A stretch of 64,000 bases of DNA from Chrysogorgia sp. JL179-B06 (GCA_035772405.1 JAYKKM010000005.1:909501-973500), one strand, 5' to 3'. Positions 12,111 to 21,930 are shown, counted from the stretch's first letter. Made by a program: numbers and translations. The notes: generated by a model from the letters alone, not told the origin.

Positions 12111-12171
12111 GAGAAATGGATGCCTGCCGCGGCGAGATTATCACCTCTCTTCGCTCGGTCGCTTCTAGCCT

Positions 12172-12226
12172 GCGCCGCAGACGACTAAACCCCGGTTTAT
12201 TACCGGGGTTTAGTCGTCTGCGGCGC
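12172..12226. repeat. Perfect 25-bp GC-rich hairpin
   Basis: Arms 12172-12196 and 12202-12226 are exact reverse complements around the 5-base loop TTATT. The stem is GC-rich in AT-rich surroundings and contains TAAACCCCGG. No flanking mobile-element ends were identified. Confidence 0.9.
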
Positions 12227-12694
12227 TTGCGAGGGTGAATTGAAAACAAAGTTTTCATTTACACCTCAGAAAAATAGGAGAGATCATTATGGTATAAAGG
12301 TGCATGCTGCATACACTATGTAGAAACACAAACTGAATAATCCCCTCTCAACAAGTGCTGCAAACTCTTACACTATATCCGTTTAATCTTACACTATAAA
12401 CCAAACCAACAGTCAATGGTTGCAATAACAACATTATTGAACTTTATAAAATAAGTCGTGTCTTACGCACGCTGTGATTGGTCAGTTACCGTGTTTATAT
12501 CAGGCTTTAGTATAAATTGACAAGTTTATATCACAAATCCTCTATTTTGATTGGCTATCGCAGGAGTTACTATCCGCTGATATAAACCTCTGGGGAAAAA
12601 GTCGCCTGATTTCGAAAGAATATTTACTTTTTTTCCATGAAAAATGCGAAATAAAAGTTATTTCTTGGGTTAGAAAGTTGTAAATTTATACTAA

Positions 12695-12798
12695 AACAAT
12701 TAGACAACTCGCCCTTGTTTTCTATGAGCGATAGTCAACTCGGCTCCGCCTCGTTGACTATCTGCTCATAGAAAACGCGGGCTCGTTGTCTAATTGTT
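12695..12798. mobile_element. Short foldback MITE
   Basis: An inverted repeat spans about 104 bp from AACAATTAGACAAC to GTTGTCTAATTGTT. Its centre reads ACTCGGCTCCGCCTCGTT. Related sequence recurs at 13790-13880 and 14085-14120. Confidence 0.75.
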
Positions 12799-12830
12799 AA
12801 ATATAACATGGACGGATTACGCCATATAGA

Positions 12831-12935
12831 TACGCCATCAATTAGCCATCCTACGCCATCAATTAGCCATCATACGCCATCAATTAGCCATCATACGCCA
12901 TCAATTAGCCATCATACGCCATCAATTAGACATCA
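12831..12935. repeat. 21-bp tandem repeat, five copies
   Basis: The unit TACGCCATCAATTAGCCATCA is repeated about five times with few differences. It gives a repetitive TPSISHH peptide frame that I do not consider a gene. Confidence 0.85.
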
Positions 12936-13023
12936 CGGCGGCATCATACGCAGTAAGGAGAATTTACGTGTTGATAAAAAAAATATTTGTACATTTTATT
13001 CGCTTTCTACGGGTTATTTTATA

Positions 13024-13216
13024 AAAGAAATAGAAAACATTTTTATCCGTGTTCCCATACGTTATATAAACACTCGTGGAAGTTTGGGAGAACTCGAAAT
13101 CGCGTGGAAACACTCGCCCTACGGGCTCGTGCTCCCACTATGATTTCTCGTTCTCCCAAACTTCCACTCGTGTTTATATAACTGTATGTAAACACGGAAA
13201 ATGTTTTCTATTTCTT
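13024..13216. mobile_element. Foldback MITE
   Basis: The arms AGAAATAGAAAACAT and ATGTTTTCTATTTCT enclose inner arms (ATATAAACACTCGTGGAAG and its reverse). The centre is ACTCGCCCTACGGGCTCGTG. It has no coding capacity. Confidence 0.75.
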
Positions 13217-13395
13217 AATTACTTATTATGTACACTACAGGTATCTCCATTTTTCATATAAAAACATAATACCGGTATACCTCAACTGTAAATTGTCCAA
13301 TCAGAGAGCTAGATTAGATGTGACCAGTCAATTTACCATAGAATTATCCCCCACTTTGTGGTATTCGAGCTCAATTACCACGCTAGTTCGATTTT

Positions 13396-13432
13396 CCCTT
13401 GGGTCTATAAATTTTCCCTTGGGTCTATAAAT
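13396..13432. repeat. Two tandem copies of TTTTCCCTTGGGTCTATAAA
   Basis: Two adjacent, essentially identical 20-bp copies are present. It is a simple tandem duplication. Confidence 0.8.
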
Positions 13433-13575
13433 GATAATTACTACACTATAACTGGGCTAAAGTAAAGTTTGTTTTTTGTGCAAATTGCCTTTAGTAAAGT
13501 GAGTGGGCCTTTTGTACTTATTCACATATTGGCAGATCAAGGCACCAGCGCTATTATGCCCTTTAGTAAGATAAT

Positions 13576-14071
13576 GACCAATTGGTCCATTATAAATGCT
13601 GCAATCTGATTGGCTACTCAACTGTTGTCTATTCGTGAAAGACGATGATGGCGAAACGTGCTCAAAACAATGGCACAAAACTCTCGTTTTGGGGAGGTTT
13701 CAGATGAGTTTTTGGATAATTTTTTGGAGAATGCATGATTTGTAATAGTCCACCAATTTGTTTATACTAAAACAATCAGACAACTCATTGTCTATTTAAC
13801 AATTAGACAACGAGTCCAAGTTGTCTATGAGCGAATAGTCAACGAAGGCGAAGCCTGAGGACGAGTTGTCTAATTGTTTTAGTAGAAACAAATTAGTGGA
13901 CTATTACAAATCATGCATTCTCCAAAAAATTATCCAAAAACTCATGTGAAACCTCCCCAAAACGAGAGTTTTCTGCCATTGTTTTGAATGCGTTTCCCAA
14001 ACGTTGTCTATCACGAATAGACAATGGTTGAGTAGCCAATCAGAATGCAGCATTTGTAATAGACCATGGTC
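13576..14071. mobile_element. Long foldback element with arms of about 215 bp
   Basis: The left arm (13576 to about 13790) and right arm (about 13860-14071) are inverted copies. Examples are GGAGAATGCATGATTTGTAA paired with TTACAAATCATGCATTCTCC, and GATTGGCTACTCAAC paired with GTTGAGTAGCCAATC. The middle holds another small palindrome, AATTAGACAACGAGTC to GACGAGTTGTCTAATT. There are no genes. It looks like a nested pair of MITE-type elements. Confidence 0.75.
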
Positions 14072-14692
14072 AGTTTCTACTAAGAGCGAATAGACAACTC
14101 GGACTCGTTGTCTAATTGTTAATAATTTGATAATCATGCAGCATGAACACTAAATTTATTTAATACAATATTTTAGTTGAAAGAGTTAATAATTTTCATA
14201 CAACTTGTACAATTGAGTTTTTGTCATCTTCTTCATTGGTAACAGTCCCAGGAAGTGAAACAAATGAGTCATATTCCATTTCTAAAAATGATCGAGAACA
14301 AAAAATAATTCAGAAAAACAAGCAGAAATGATTAGGGACTGGTCATTATTTATGGATATACTGGGTCAGGTAAAATTGACCCCGGGTCATGAAATTTTTG
14401 CCCTCCTTTCTACGGGCTATGAAATTTTTTGTTCATCAAAAACAAAAGTGTAACACACAATAAGAATAAAAACACAAAGTGTTTGTGTTTTTAGTGATAC
14501 AGAAAAAACACAAAACCATAAATTTTCTTACAGTATTTCTGTTCATGTGTGAAACAGGATTTTAAAAGTTCTGAGACGAGACTGTCTCATGTACCAGTGT
14601 GGAAATGCACCAGGCATGCAATTTTCAAAACAACATGCATTTCCATATTATATTTCATATTGTGTAGCATGCGCCCATGATCTCACAAGGAT

Positions 14693-14847
14693 ATTAAAAC
14701 CAGGTTTTAAATTCACCAATTATGATTGTTTGGACGGTCCCTTAATCTGTACTCAAATTACACATTTGAGAAAAACCAAGGTCTTGAGTACAGATTAAGG
14801 GACTGTCCAAACAATCATAATTGGTGAATTTAAAACCTGGTTTTAAT
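14693..14847. mobile_element. Foldback MITE with arms of about 65 bp
   Basis: ATTAAAACCAGGTTTTAAAT at the left pairs with ATTTAAAACCTGGTTTTAAT at the right. The loop around 14755-14785 holds CTCAAATTACACATTTGAG. It is non-coding. Confidence 0.8.
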
Positions 14848-14867
14848 ATAATTAATATAATTATTAT

Positions 14868-15150
14868 ATAATAAATCAGGAAGTTGGTTAAAGCTAAAGC
14901 TAAAAAAGCTTTTTTTAGAAGATATTTTTTTATTTTTTTTTTTATGTTTACAATTTGATATTCACCAACTTCCTGATTTATTATATTAACCAACTTCCTG
15001 ATTTATTATATAATAATAATTATATTAATTATATTAATTATAATATTAACATAACTATATTAATTATAATATTAATTATAATATTAATGTAATTATATAA
15101 TAATTATATTAATTATATCAATTATATTAATAATTATTTATAAAATAACA
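14868..15150. repeat. AT-rich region with short inverted and direct repeats
   Basis: CAGGAAGTTGGTTAA occurs once forward and twice in reverse (around 14878, 14968 and 14990). It is followed by long runs of ATATTAATTATA words. This is low-complexity sequence. Confidence 0.6.
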
Positions 15151-15227
15151 TTTTGAAAATATGTTCTGATTGGCTAAAATATTTGCTTCTATAAATCAAA
15201 CGAAAGGTATATACTAAAATTTTTACT

Positions 15228-15662
15228 AAAGTGCCTATCCGGGGTTTTTACATATTTGTGATCTTTGTAATCTCTTGAGAAGAATTGTAAAATATCTTGT
15301 TGTGTGAAAATTTCATCTTCATACCTTTTATCCCTGCTAAAGTGATTTACTATTCGCAGCAAATGACGTCAAAGCAGGGACACGCAAAAACATTGCATTG
15401 ATTCAGCAGTGAAATACAATGAAAGTTTAGGAATTGAGTGAATTTTGTCTAAACAGGTGTGTTTATTAAGTTCAGAGCCAAACTTTCTTTGTATTTCACT
15501 GTTGAATTAGTGTACAATGACTTTGCATGTCCCTGCTTTGATGTCATTTCCTGTGAATAGTAAATCAAATTTAGCAGGGGAAAAGGCACAACAAGATACA
15601 TTTCTTCTTTGGTAGAACCCAAAGATTACGAATATGTAAAATCCCCAAACCCCGGACACTTT
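15228..15662. mobile_element. TTAA-type MITE (435 bp)
   Basis: The ends AAAGTGCCTATCCGGGGTTT and CCCCGGACACTTT are inverted. The inner parts also pair (CCCTGCTAAAGTGATTTACT with AGTAAATCAAATTTAGCAGGG). The right flank is TTAA. It is related in ends and inner words to copies at 30584, 32274, 33147 and 33839. It encodes nothing. Confidence 0.75.
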
Positions 15663-15828
15663 AAAAATGGCAAGTCACATGTTTTTGGGCTATATGTCTT
15701 ATGTCACTGGGTAATGTCTCATGATATTAATTAAGTATTTTCGACATTGAAGTTCTCTTATTTCTCTTTTTATATTACATCCAGTTCTTTTAAGACTTAG
15801 CAGCTTTCTCCTGACAAGATCTATTTTA

Positions 15829-17805
15829 CTAACCTGAACCATCATGATAATCATCACATTTCTCATTATGTACAAACAAAACTTGGTCATGTTTTGAATC
15901 AATATGGTTGTTGTTGGTCACAGTGTCTGCTTTCTTCAACAAGTCATCAACACTGTCTCCTGTGCCTGCACTATTAGGTACTGACAAACTGTCAGTGTAA
16001 CTTGAGTCTTCATGTAAACCTATGTCTTTCCATGGGTATGATGGAGGTTTGTTTGGTATTTTATCAAATCTCAATTTCTTTGTTACACTTTCTTGAGCTT
16101 TTGAACTTCGTCCATTGAGGAACAAACCCAAAGCATACATTTTTAAAAGCATGCGTCTTTTGATAGGATTCATGAGAATGAAGTCATACTCTCGTTTATC
16201 AAGCTTTTTCCGAAATGCTGGCATGATTTTCATCAGTTCATTGGCTGTTTCATGAACAGTTTTCTTATTAGACTGTGAAAATAGTGATTTTGAATTAAAC
16301 ATAGTATGTGCCTCAATCAGCTCATCAAGCAAGTCCCAGAGAGTATCAAAAGTTGGGTCATTAATCACTTCAGCTTCACGGCAATATGCATTGATGATTT
16401 GGATCTGTCTTTCTAACTCATGGACTGGAGCAAAGATGGGTGGTATTGACTGAGCTCTTTCTAGGACTTGTCTTCCTTTTAAAATAGCACTTAGGTAATG
16501 TCTTGTATTTGGATCCAACTCCTTGGATTTGGTATGCTGTGATAAGGCAGGCCAAAGTGGGTTCTTTTTTCTAATAATACCATAATGATGCAACAGCAGA
16601 AAGGAAAAGAATATAAGGAAAGCCAGCAGTACAAAGCTGTTTATACCAATAAGCACATACTTGATGTAGGGATAAATAAGAATGGCACTTTCAACTTTTA
16701 ACTCAAGAAGAACACCAACCAGGGCATTTAATGAGTTGCACATTAATGAAATAATTTTCATGACATTAAAGGTATTCACACGAAATGGTTTCAACACCAT
16801 CATAACCAGTGCCAATAGAAACAGTGTTACAGTTACAATAGCAATAGGATAAACTTGGTACTGTAATGACAGGGCATAAACTACAACCACCATGAAACGC
16901 AGGAAATACATAATTGACCGATAGTAAACCCATGGTCGACTATATGAGGAAAACAGGAAAAACTGTTCAACTGCCCAAATTATGTCAAGTCCCTTAAGAT
17001 ATTCAGCTTCCTTCAGTTGAAGATAACCTTCATGCTGTTTACTTGAATGTGTGAATACTCTACTTCTTGTAATCTTCCACAGACATATTGGGTAAACTAT
17101 AAATAACACAATGGAGAGGATACAGAGAAACCAGCCCAAAGACTCCAGGCCATAAACAGCATGAGATCCACTCCAGCATTTCACTTTGTTTGCAACGTTT
17201 AGCACGGTTCTCGTTGAATACAAGGGTGTCGTAATTTCAGGACGACATTGGAACAGCCTGGCAACCACAAGTCCGACTGGAATGCACAGTAACTGCGCTG
17301 CGATAGCGAAAACACGTTTCATTCTGGTAAGATACAGCAATAAATACAACGGCCTTTTGTAAATTAAGTACCGGTATATAACGAAGTAGCCAAGCAATGA
17401 GGAAAATGTGATAGCCGTCCAGAAAATGAGGTAGGTTTTATAGCTGAACAATTTCTCAGATGGGACGTACGTATCACTTGCCCCTTCGTAATAACCACGG
17501 TTGATCTTCCAAAACTCCCAAATATCTAAGTTCAAGAGCATTAGAAATGATGTTTCTTTAATCCAGTCTAAAGGCCAACTCCATCTCTCTGATAAAACTA
17601 AGAATACAGCAAAAATTTGGACATGTTCGACGAGCAAGAGCAAGGAGTCCGATACCCACAAAGTGATACCGTGGTGTTGAAAAACTGCCTCATTTTCGTC
17701 ACTTGCATCTTCTTCATCGAAGTCCACAGGGAATTCTTCTCCATCATCTACCAAAGGAAAACTTTCTGGGTCTTTATCTTTTAAACGACGATTCAACAGA
17801 GCCAT
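15829..17805 (-). CDS. Multipass membrane protein, large first exon
   Basis: A single long frame starting at ATG 17805 encodes 658 residues. About eight hydrophobic segments can be seen, roughly at residues 46-75, 128-150, 164-187, 220-246, 298-340 (two), 350-372 and 382-410. They are followed by a cytosolic-looking C-terminal part rich in charged helices (about 415-580) and a Ser/Asp-rich tail. The N-terminus is acidic with no clear signal peptide. The tail reaches TTCAG|GTTAGTAAA, a good donor, just before the in-frame stop at 15829-15831. The true exon therefore probably ends at 15834, and further exons would lie to the left; I could not find them. I do not recognise the family and assign no function. 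The protein is head to head with HYI, with 148 bp between the start codons. Confidence 0.75.
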   Translation of the reverse strand: MALLNRRLKDKDPESFPLVDDGEEFPVDFDEEDASDENEAVFQHHGITLWVSDSLLLLVEHVQIFAVFLVLSERWSWPLDWIKETSFLMLLNLDIWEFWKINRGYYEGASDTYVPSEKLFSYKTYLIFWTAITFSSLLGYFVIYRYLIYKRPLYLLLYLTRMKRVFAIAAQLLCIPVGLVVARLFQCRPEITTPLYSTRTVLNVANKVKCWSGSHAVYGLESLGWFLCILSIVLFIVYPICLWKITRSRVFTHSSKQHEGYLQLKEAEYLKGLDIIWAVEQFFLFSSYSRPWVYYRSIMYFLRFMVVVVYALSLQYQVYPIAIVTVTLFLLALVMMVLKPFRVNTFNVMKIISLMCNSLNALVGVLLELKVESAILIYPYIKYVLIGINSFVLLAFLIFFSFLLLHHYGIIRKKNPLWPALSQHTKSKELDPNTRHYLSAILKGRQVLERAQSIPPIFAPVHELERQIQIINAYCREAEVINDPTFDTLWDLLDELIEAHTMFNSKSLFSQSNKKTVHETANELMKIMPAFRKKLDKREYDFILMNPIKRRMLLKMYALGLFLNGRSSKAQESVTKKLRFDKIPNKPPSYPWKDIGLHEDSSYTDSLSVPNSAGTGDSVDDLLKKADTVTNNNHIDSKHDQVLFVHNEKCDDYHDGSG

Positions 17806-17953
17806 GGTGAGAGAAAACGCTGTTTGGCAATGTCTCGATTTGTGTTACTATGGCAAAAAGGCTCATTTCATTACCGCATTATTAATAGGTGAGACTATAT
17901 GGTTGTTAACATGAAGTATATGCCCGATTTTGTAGAATCATTACAACAATAAA
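17806..17953. promoter_or_regulatory. Shared divergent promoter region (inferred)
   Basis: Only 148 bp separate the start codon of the membrane-protein gene (minus) from that of HYI (plus). Both promoters or 5' leaders must lie in or near this stretch unless upstream exons exist. I see no TATA box. The call rests on arrangement only. Confidence 0.5.
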
Positions 17954-18041
17954 ATGGAATTTAAACTTGATTCAAATCTTAATTTCATGTTCAATGAGTC
18001 ACGGTGCCTCTTAGACAGGTACATGAAAGCATCGAAAGCAG
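17954..18041 (+). CDS. HYI: Hydroxypyruvate isomerase, exon 1
   Basis: Hydroxypyruvate isomerase interconverts hydroxypyruvate and tartronate semialdehyde; it is a TIM-barrel enzyme of the xylose-isomerase-like superfamily. This exon starts at ATG 17954 and encodes the N-terminus (SNLNFMFNE, then LLDRYMKASKAG). This matches the family pattern of a first strand followed by an ERY..AK.AG helix. It ends one base into a codon at a GTAATC donor (18042). The open phase is completed exactly by the next exon at 19301. Together the six exons seen cover roughly the first 60% of a protein of about 260-280 residues. The recognition comes from reading the exons in order and checking that splice phases agree. 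Confidence 0.85.
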
Positions 18042-18134
18042 GTAATCATTCAATCACCCACACTATAGTATACTGTAAAATATTATAAGTGATTTATTGT
18101 AATAATTTCACCAGCTAATATTATAGGAAGAGGG

Positions 18135-18165
<31 letters not shown>

Positions 18166-18371
18166 AGGGGGGGGGGAGGGCGCTATAGTATAGAGGCTTA
18201 ATCCCCCCAAGTCTTTCAATGGGGAGATGGGTGAGAAAATGGGGAATTTGACACTTTTGCCACTGCTTTAAAGGAGCCTATGGTACTTTATAAGTTATGA
18301 AGGGTGTGGAGGCTAAGGTCTTTTATAATAAATATTAAAGTAGATAATTTATTTATATTATGGTAATATCA
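18042..18371. other. HYI intron 1 with an uninterrupted-looking G run
   Basis: The intron contains a poly-G tract from about 18137 to 18178, with A at two positions. It is followed by GGGCGCTATAGTATAG. Long G runs are fragile and often misread; the length given here may be wrong. No gene is present before the LINE at 18372. Confidence 0.7.
18357..18371. repeat. Target-site duplication, left copy
   Basis: 15 bp identical to 18937-18951; the two flank the LINE fragment. Confidence 0.9.
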
Positions 18372-18936
18372 ACAACAAACAACAACAGACGTTTTACGGC
18401 CCTTTTCCCCGCTTACGCAGGGGTTGGCCGGTGGTTCCCCACGACAGTTTCCTCCACTTTCCTCGATCATTAGCATCTTCCCTCTTCAGCCCACTCTCTC
18501 TCATATCCCTCTCCACTACCTGGCTCCATGTCATCCTTGGCCTTCCTCTTCCTCTTGCACCATCAACCTCAAGCGACATACACCTCTTCACCCAGTCACC
18601 ATCATCTTTCCGCAGCACATGTCCCAGCCACCTTAATCGGCTCCTCTTTACCACGTCAGACACCGATTCAATGCCCATTCTTTCCCTCAGCTCCTTGCCA
18701 GACACTCTATCCCTCAGCGATACGCCACACATCCACCGCACCATCCGCATCTCTGTCCTCTCCAGTCTATTATTCAGCTCCACAGTCATGGCCCACGTCT
18801 CACTTCCATACACCATAGCACTCCTCACACAGGCCACATACACCTTCAGCTTTAGCAACACTTCCTTCCTTGTCAGGATCCCAGAGAGCTCTTTAAACTT
18901 TCCCCATGCACAACGTACCCTTGCCACAGATGCTGA
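18372..18936 (-). mobile_element. 5'-truncated LINE, C-terminal fragment, with 15-bp target duplication
   Basis: The minus frame 18927-18394 encodes 177 residues of a non-LTR polymerase C-terminus: RSAMVYGSETWAMTVELNNR, RMVRWMCGVSLRDRVSG, RLRWLGHVLRKDD and GRGRPRMTW. This is the usual tail of RTE/CR1-type LINEs in invertebrates. The copy is flanked by perfect repeats ATTATGGTAATATCA at 18357-18371 and 18937-18951. On the minus strand it ends in a TTGTTGTTTG-type tail. It sits in HYI intron 1. No endonuclease or catalytic RT part is present. Confidence 0.85.
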
Positions 18937-18951
18937 ATTATGGTAATATCA
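18937..18951. repeat. Target-site duplication, right copy
   Basis: 15 bp identical to 18357-18371. Confidence 0.9.
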
Positions 18952-19300
18952 TGCCTTAATAATACCCTGTGCCCTCTACTAGTTAAAATACAGAACTATA
19001 GTTCAAACAGTTATACAAACTCTACAGTAGGTAAGTACTACTGGTATTAATTATTATTAATTAGATTAAAATTTGTGGCGACATGCCATATAGCCTGTGT
19101 GCTGACGCTTCCTGTGCACTTCCCATTCTGCCTGCACGCAGGCTGTACACTATTCAATCCATACTATAACAATAACTACTCATAGATTTAAAATGTTTAC
19201 TGACGTGTTAAATGTACAAGTCACCATCTTTTATGGTATGGAATTGGTCAATTGGAAATATATACATTTTTAATATTGAATACATCTGGGGGTTTTCAAG

Positions 19301-19414
19301 GCTTCAAAGGTGTGGAATGCAGTGATGAAATTTATCAATACTCAACTGAGGAACTTGTAGAAGCAAAAACTCAAGCAAATGTAGAACAGGTTATGATTAA
19401 TGGACATAATGGAG
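19301..19414 (+). CDS. HYI: Hydroxypyruvate isomerase, exon 2
   Basis: The exon follows TTTTCAAG and ends at a GTAATG donor (19415). It continues exon 1 with GFKGVECSDEIYQYSTEELV and then NVEQVMINGHNGG. In the family this segment reads AGF.AVE....Y, EEL, and ..VLINTPPG, so the order and spacing fit. The usual NTPPG loop is changed to NGHNG, a notable difference at a normally conserved place. Phases are two bases in at the start and one base over at the end. These agree with exons 1 and 3. Confidence 0.85.
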
Positions 19415-19834
19415 GTAATGGTACAACAAAATTGGTTGCTACGTACAGTACTACCCTTATGAAATATTAGTGCATGCATGGCTATTAGAGGCTTGATAGG
19501 TTAATATCTATAGAGATCAGTAAGCAGTGCTGCATGAATCTCTATAGTCAGATACAGGTACTGTACATGTACTTATAGATGCTTATATAAGGAGAGGTCT
19601 TCACACATTAATTTCTATAACACAGCTAATATACAATTGCTAAACAATATAGTAAGTTACAAAACATATGACATTGATCTTCGTGTTACATTATGCTGTA
19701 CTGTATAGTGTTATAACCAACTTGTATTAACAAAATATTTTCCAAAAGCCACCTATTGTTTTAGAATTACAAATCAAAAACACTTTAATTTTGTGTATGC
19801 ATGCCAAAAGGAGCTGTCTAATGTACGTTTCAAG

Positions 19835-20200
19835 TAGGGATGCACCAGAACTAACTACTGTAATTGGGAACAAAGGACTTTCTGGAGAATATTCAGTATT
19901 CACATTTGATCATACAAAATGTTCATGATACCAGTATGAAAAACAAAATGTTAAAACATTATAAAACTAGTTTTGTATGTAATGGAAATATGAAGGACAA
20001 TTTTAATAATTTTCTATTTGGTATTATTCAATGAGGAGTTATTTTCACTTTTTGACCACTAATTCCACAAGGACAATGTCAGACTTAAAGCTACTGGTTC
20101 AAATGGAAAGATACTACTCTGATACCCGGTTCCGGCCGGTTAGTTCCGGCAAGTTTCGGTTCCGGCTGGAACTTTCAAATTTGGTTCCGGTGCATCCCTA
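19835..20200. mobile_element. hAT-type MITE with 8-bp target duplication
   Basis: The ends TAGGGATGCACCAGAAC and GGTTCCGGTGCATCCCTA are inverted. They are flanked by perfect 8-bp repeats GTTTCAAG (19827-19834 and 20201-20208). Inside, GGTTCCGG words repeat near the right end. An 8-bp duplication and TAGGGRTGCACC ends are standard for hAT non-autonomous elements. It lies in HYI intron 2. Confidence 0.85.
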
Positions 20201-20208
20201 GTTTCAAG

Positions 20209-20527
20209 GATTTATGGTGAAAGAAAATTTTGAGTGTTGGAATTATATATACATTTTATAAGACCAATCCGGGACCAGTTGCGAAAAATTCAACATCAAG
20301 GCCTTCCAGCTTGAATTGAACCTGCAACCCTTTGATGCTAATGCAGTGCTCTGACCACTGAGCTACATTGCCATCTTGCCAAGAGCCTAGTCATGAGTCA
20401 TGTATATATACAATGATGGTAATGCCATGAGAAGAATTGGGTATATTACAAGTAATATTTTGTCACAGTTTGGTCTTGAAATGTATATATTCCAACACTC
20501 GAAATTTTCCTTCACCATAAATCCTTA
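20209..20527. mobile_element. MITE-like element carrying a tRNA-like segment
   Basis: The inverted ends GATTTATGGTGAAAGAAAAT and ATTTTCCTTCACCATAAATC enclose about 320 bp. The interior (about 20320-20395, minus strand) resembles a tRNA: GTAGCTCAGTGGTCAGAGC (A-box-like) and GGTTCAATTC (B-box-like), with an AGC anticodon-like triplet. The stems do not pair well, so it is a tRNA-derived relic and not a working tRNA. The hAT MITE lies immediately to the left. Confidence 0.6.
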
Positions 20528-20598
20528 TAGCATGCAGTTTAATCGAGTGAAATGCCAAATATTACTTATAATATAACCAATTCTTCTCCTGGCACCAC

Positions 20599-20628
20599 CC
20601 ATAGTAGGGGGTGGTGCCAGGGGATGTC
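20599..20628. repeat. Small hairpin TGGCACCACCC / GGGTGGTGCCA
   Basis: The 11-base arms are perfectly complementary around a loop of about 8 bases. The surroundings are AT-rich with no gene. Confidence 0.7.
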
Positions 20629-20929
20629 TGTCAGCCCTCCCAAGAATGTCAGAAGAATTAGGGAAAGTCTCAAAATGATTTTTGCTACACTGCATAAAGC
20701 ATTGATACATAACAATTTGTAGTTAAGAGATATTTCGAACACCTGATGTGACCCAAGTGACAACAAATTGAAATCGAATTCTATTGTAGTATATTACTGT
20801 AACGACGGATGGCAGAACCGCCAAGAGGGGGTGCAAAGGGGGCAATTTACCCCAGGGCCTCACAAAAATTATTTTGAAAAAAAAGGGTCCATAATAGTAA
20901 CAAAACGGTAATAATAGTAACATTACATT

Positions 20930-21060
20930 TCCAATGTGCGTGCTCGATCCTCAGAAGATGTTTTTTCCATTCCGCTGGAAAAAGCAGATCATCTCATGTC
21001 CGCCCGCCGCCGGGGGGCGAGCGGAGATGAGACCCTGGGTACGAGGTTGGCCTCACAGTA
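20930..21060. repeat. GC-rich palindromic patch
   Basis: GAAGATGTTTTTTCCATTCC and a following GGAAAAAGCAGATCATCTC form an imperfect inverted repeat. They lead into a GC-rich stretch (GTCCGCCCGCCGCCGGGGG) and GGTACGAGGTTGGCC. It may be the end of an unrecognised repeat element. Confidence 0.4.
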
Positions 21061-21499
21061 TGGAATTTTGGGCTGATGTTTCATATAAGTATCCCGAATT
21101 CAAAACATAGTCCTTTACCACAAACCTTACCCTACGATAATGCTTTGTTTTAGAAATAACAGCTGATTTTAATTTCGAATTTTACTACCGATAGTCTATG
21201 TGACGTCGTTTCGGGATTTATATGAAACTTCACCCAGATTTTGAACAATCAGTTTCTTGTTTGGGCAAATTTGGCTGTAAAAAGAAATTTGAATTGAGAC
21301 CAGATTAAACCGGAAAAATGGCAAAATGAAAAGATTTCAATCTGACACTGACAGTGCTAAAAGAAAAATCTAAAGAGCGAGGTACAGGTATGTCCAGTAT
21401 AGCCATCGGAGGTAGGAGATAGTAACCGATTGGGAGTACGGACCCATGGACCCGTTAACGTACCGTATGGGACCATGGGTCCATACGGTGATGGTCACA

Positions 21500-21930
21500 T
21501 ACTCACATGTATACGAGTCGTTAGATTCGTAAAATGTTGTTACTATCCGTACGAGAGGTAAAAGTCGTTAACGATTCGTAAAAAGGAGTGTACGAGTCGT
21601 GAGTGTTAAAAAAATATTCGGCGCACATGCAATGGTTAACGAATCGTACGAGTGGTCAGCTTATTTAACGAGTCGTAAAATGGGCATGACGACTCGTAAG
21701 ATGTGTCTTATATATTTACGGTGCCTATGGTAGGCCGTAAAATAGTTGTCGACTCGTGAGGTTGTTTAACGAGTCGTAAAATGGGCATGACGACTCGTAA
21801 GATGTGTCTTATATATTTACCGTGCCTAAGGTAGGCCCTAAAAAGTTGTCGATTCGTACGAATCGTACGACTCGTAAGGTTGTTTAACGAGTCGTAAAAT
21901 GGACATGACTAATCGTAAGTTGTGTCTTAC
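21500..21930. repeat. ACGAGTCGTA-type array with a tandem unit of about 110-118 bp
   Basis: The word AACGAGTCGTAAAATGG followed by GACTCGTAAGATGTGTCTTA repeats at about 21668, 21777 and 21886. Each of the first two is followed by a TATATTTAC and GTGCCTA-GGTAGGCC block. Short palindromes of the ACGAGTCGT or TACGACTCGTA kind occur more than ten times between 21500 and 21910. Related words recur at 29500-29760 and 60420-60545. Function unknown. Confidence 0.8.

Noticed and set aside
12831..12935. CRISPR array
   Set aside because: Direct tandem repeats with no variable spacers, in an animal genome.
18424..18946. Plus-strand frames rich in Ser, Pro and His opposite the LINE fragment
   Set aside because: They are the complement of the minus-strand reverse-transcriptase C-terminus.
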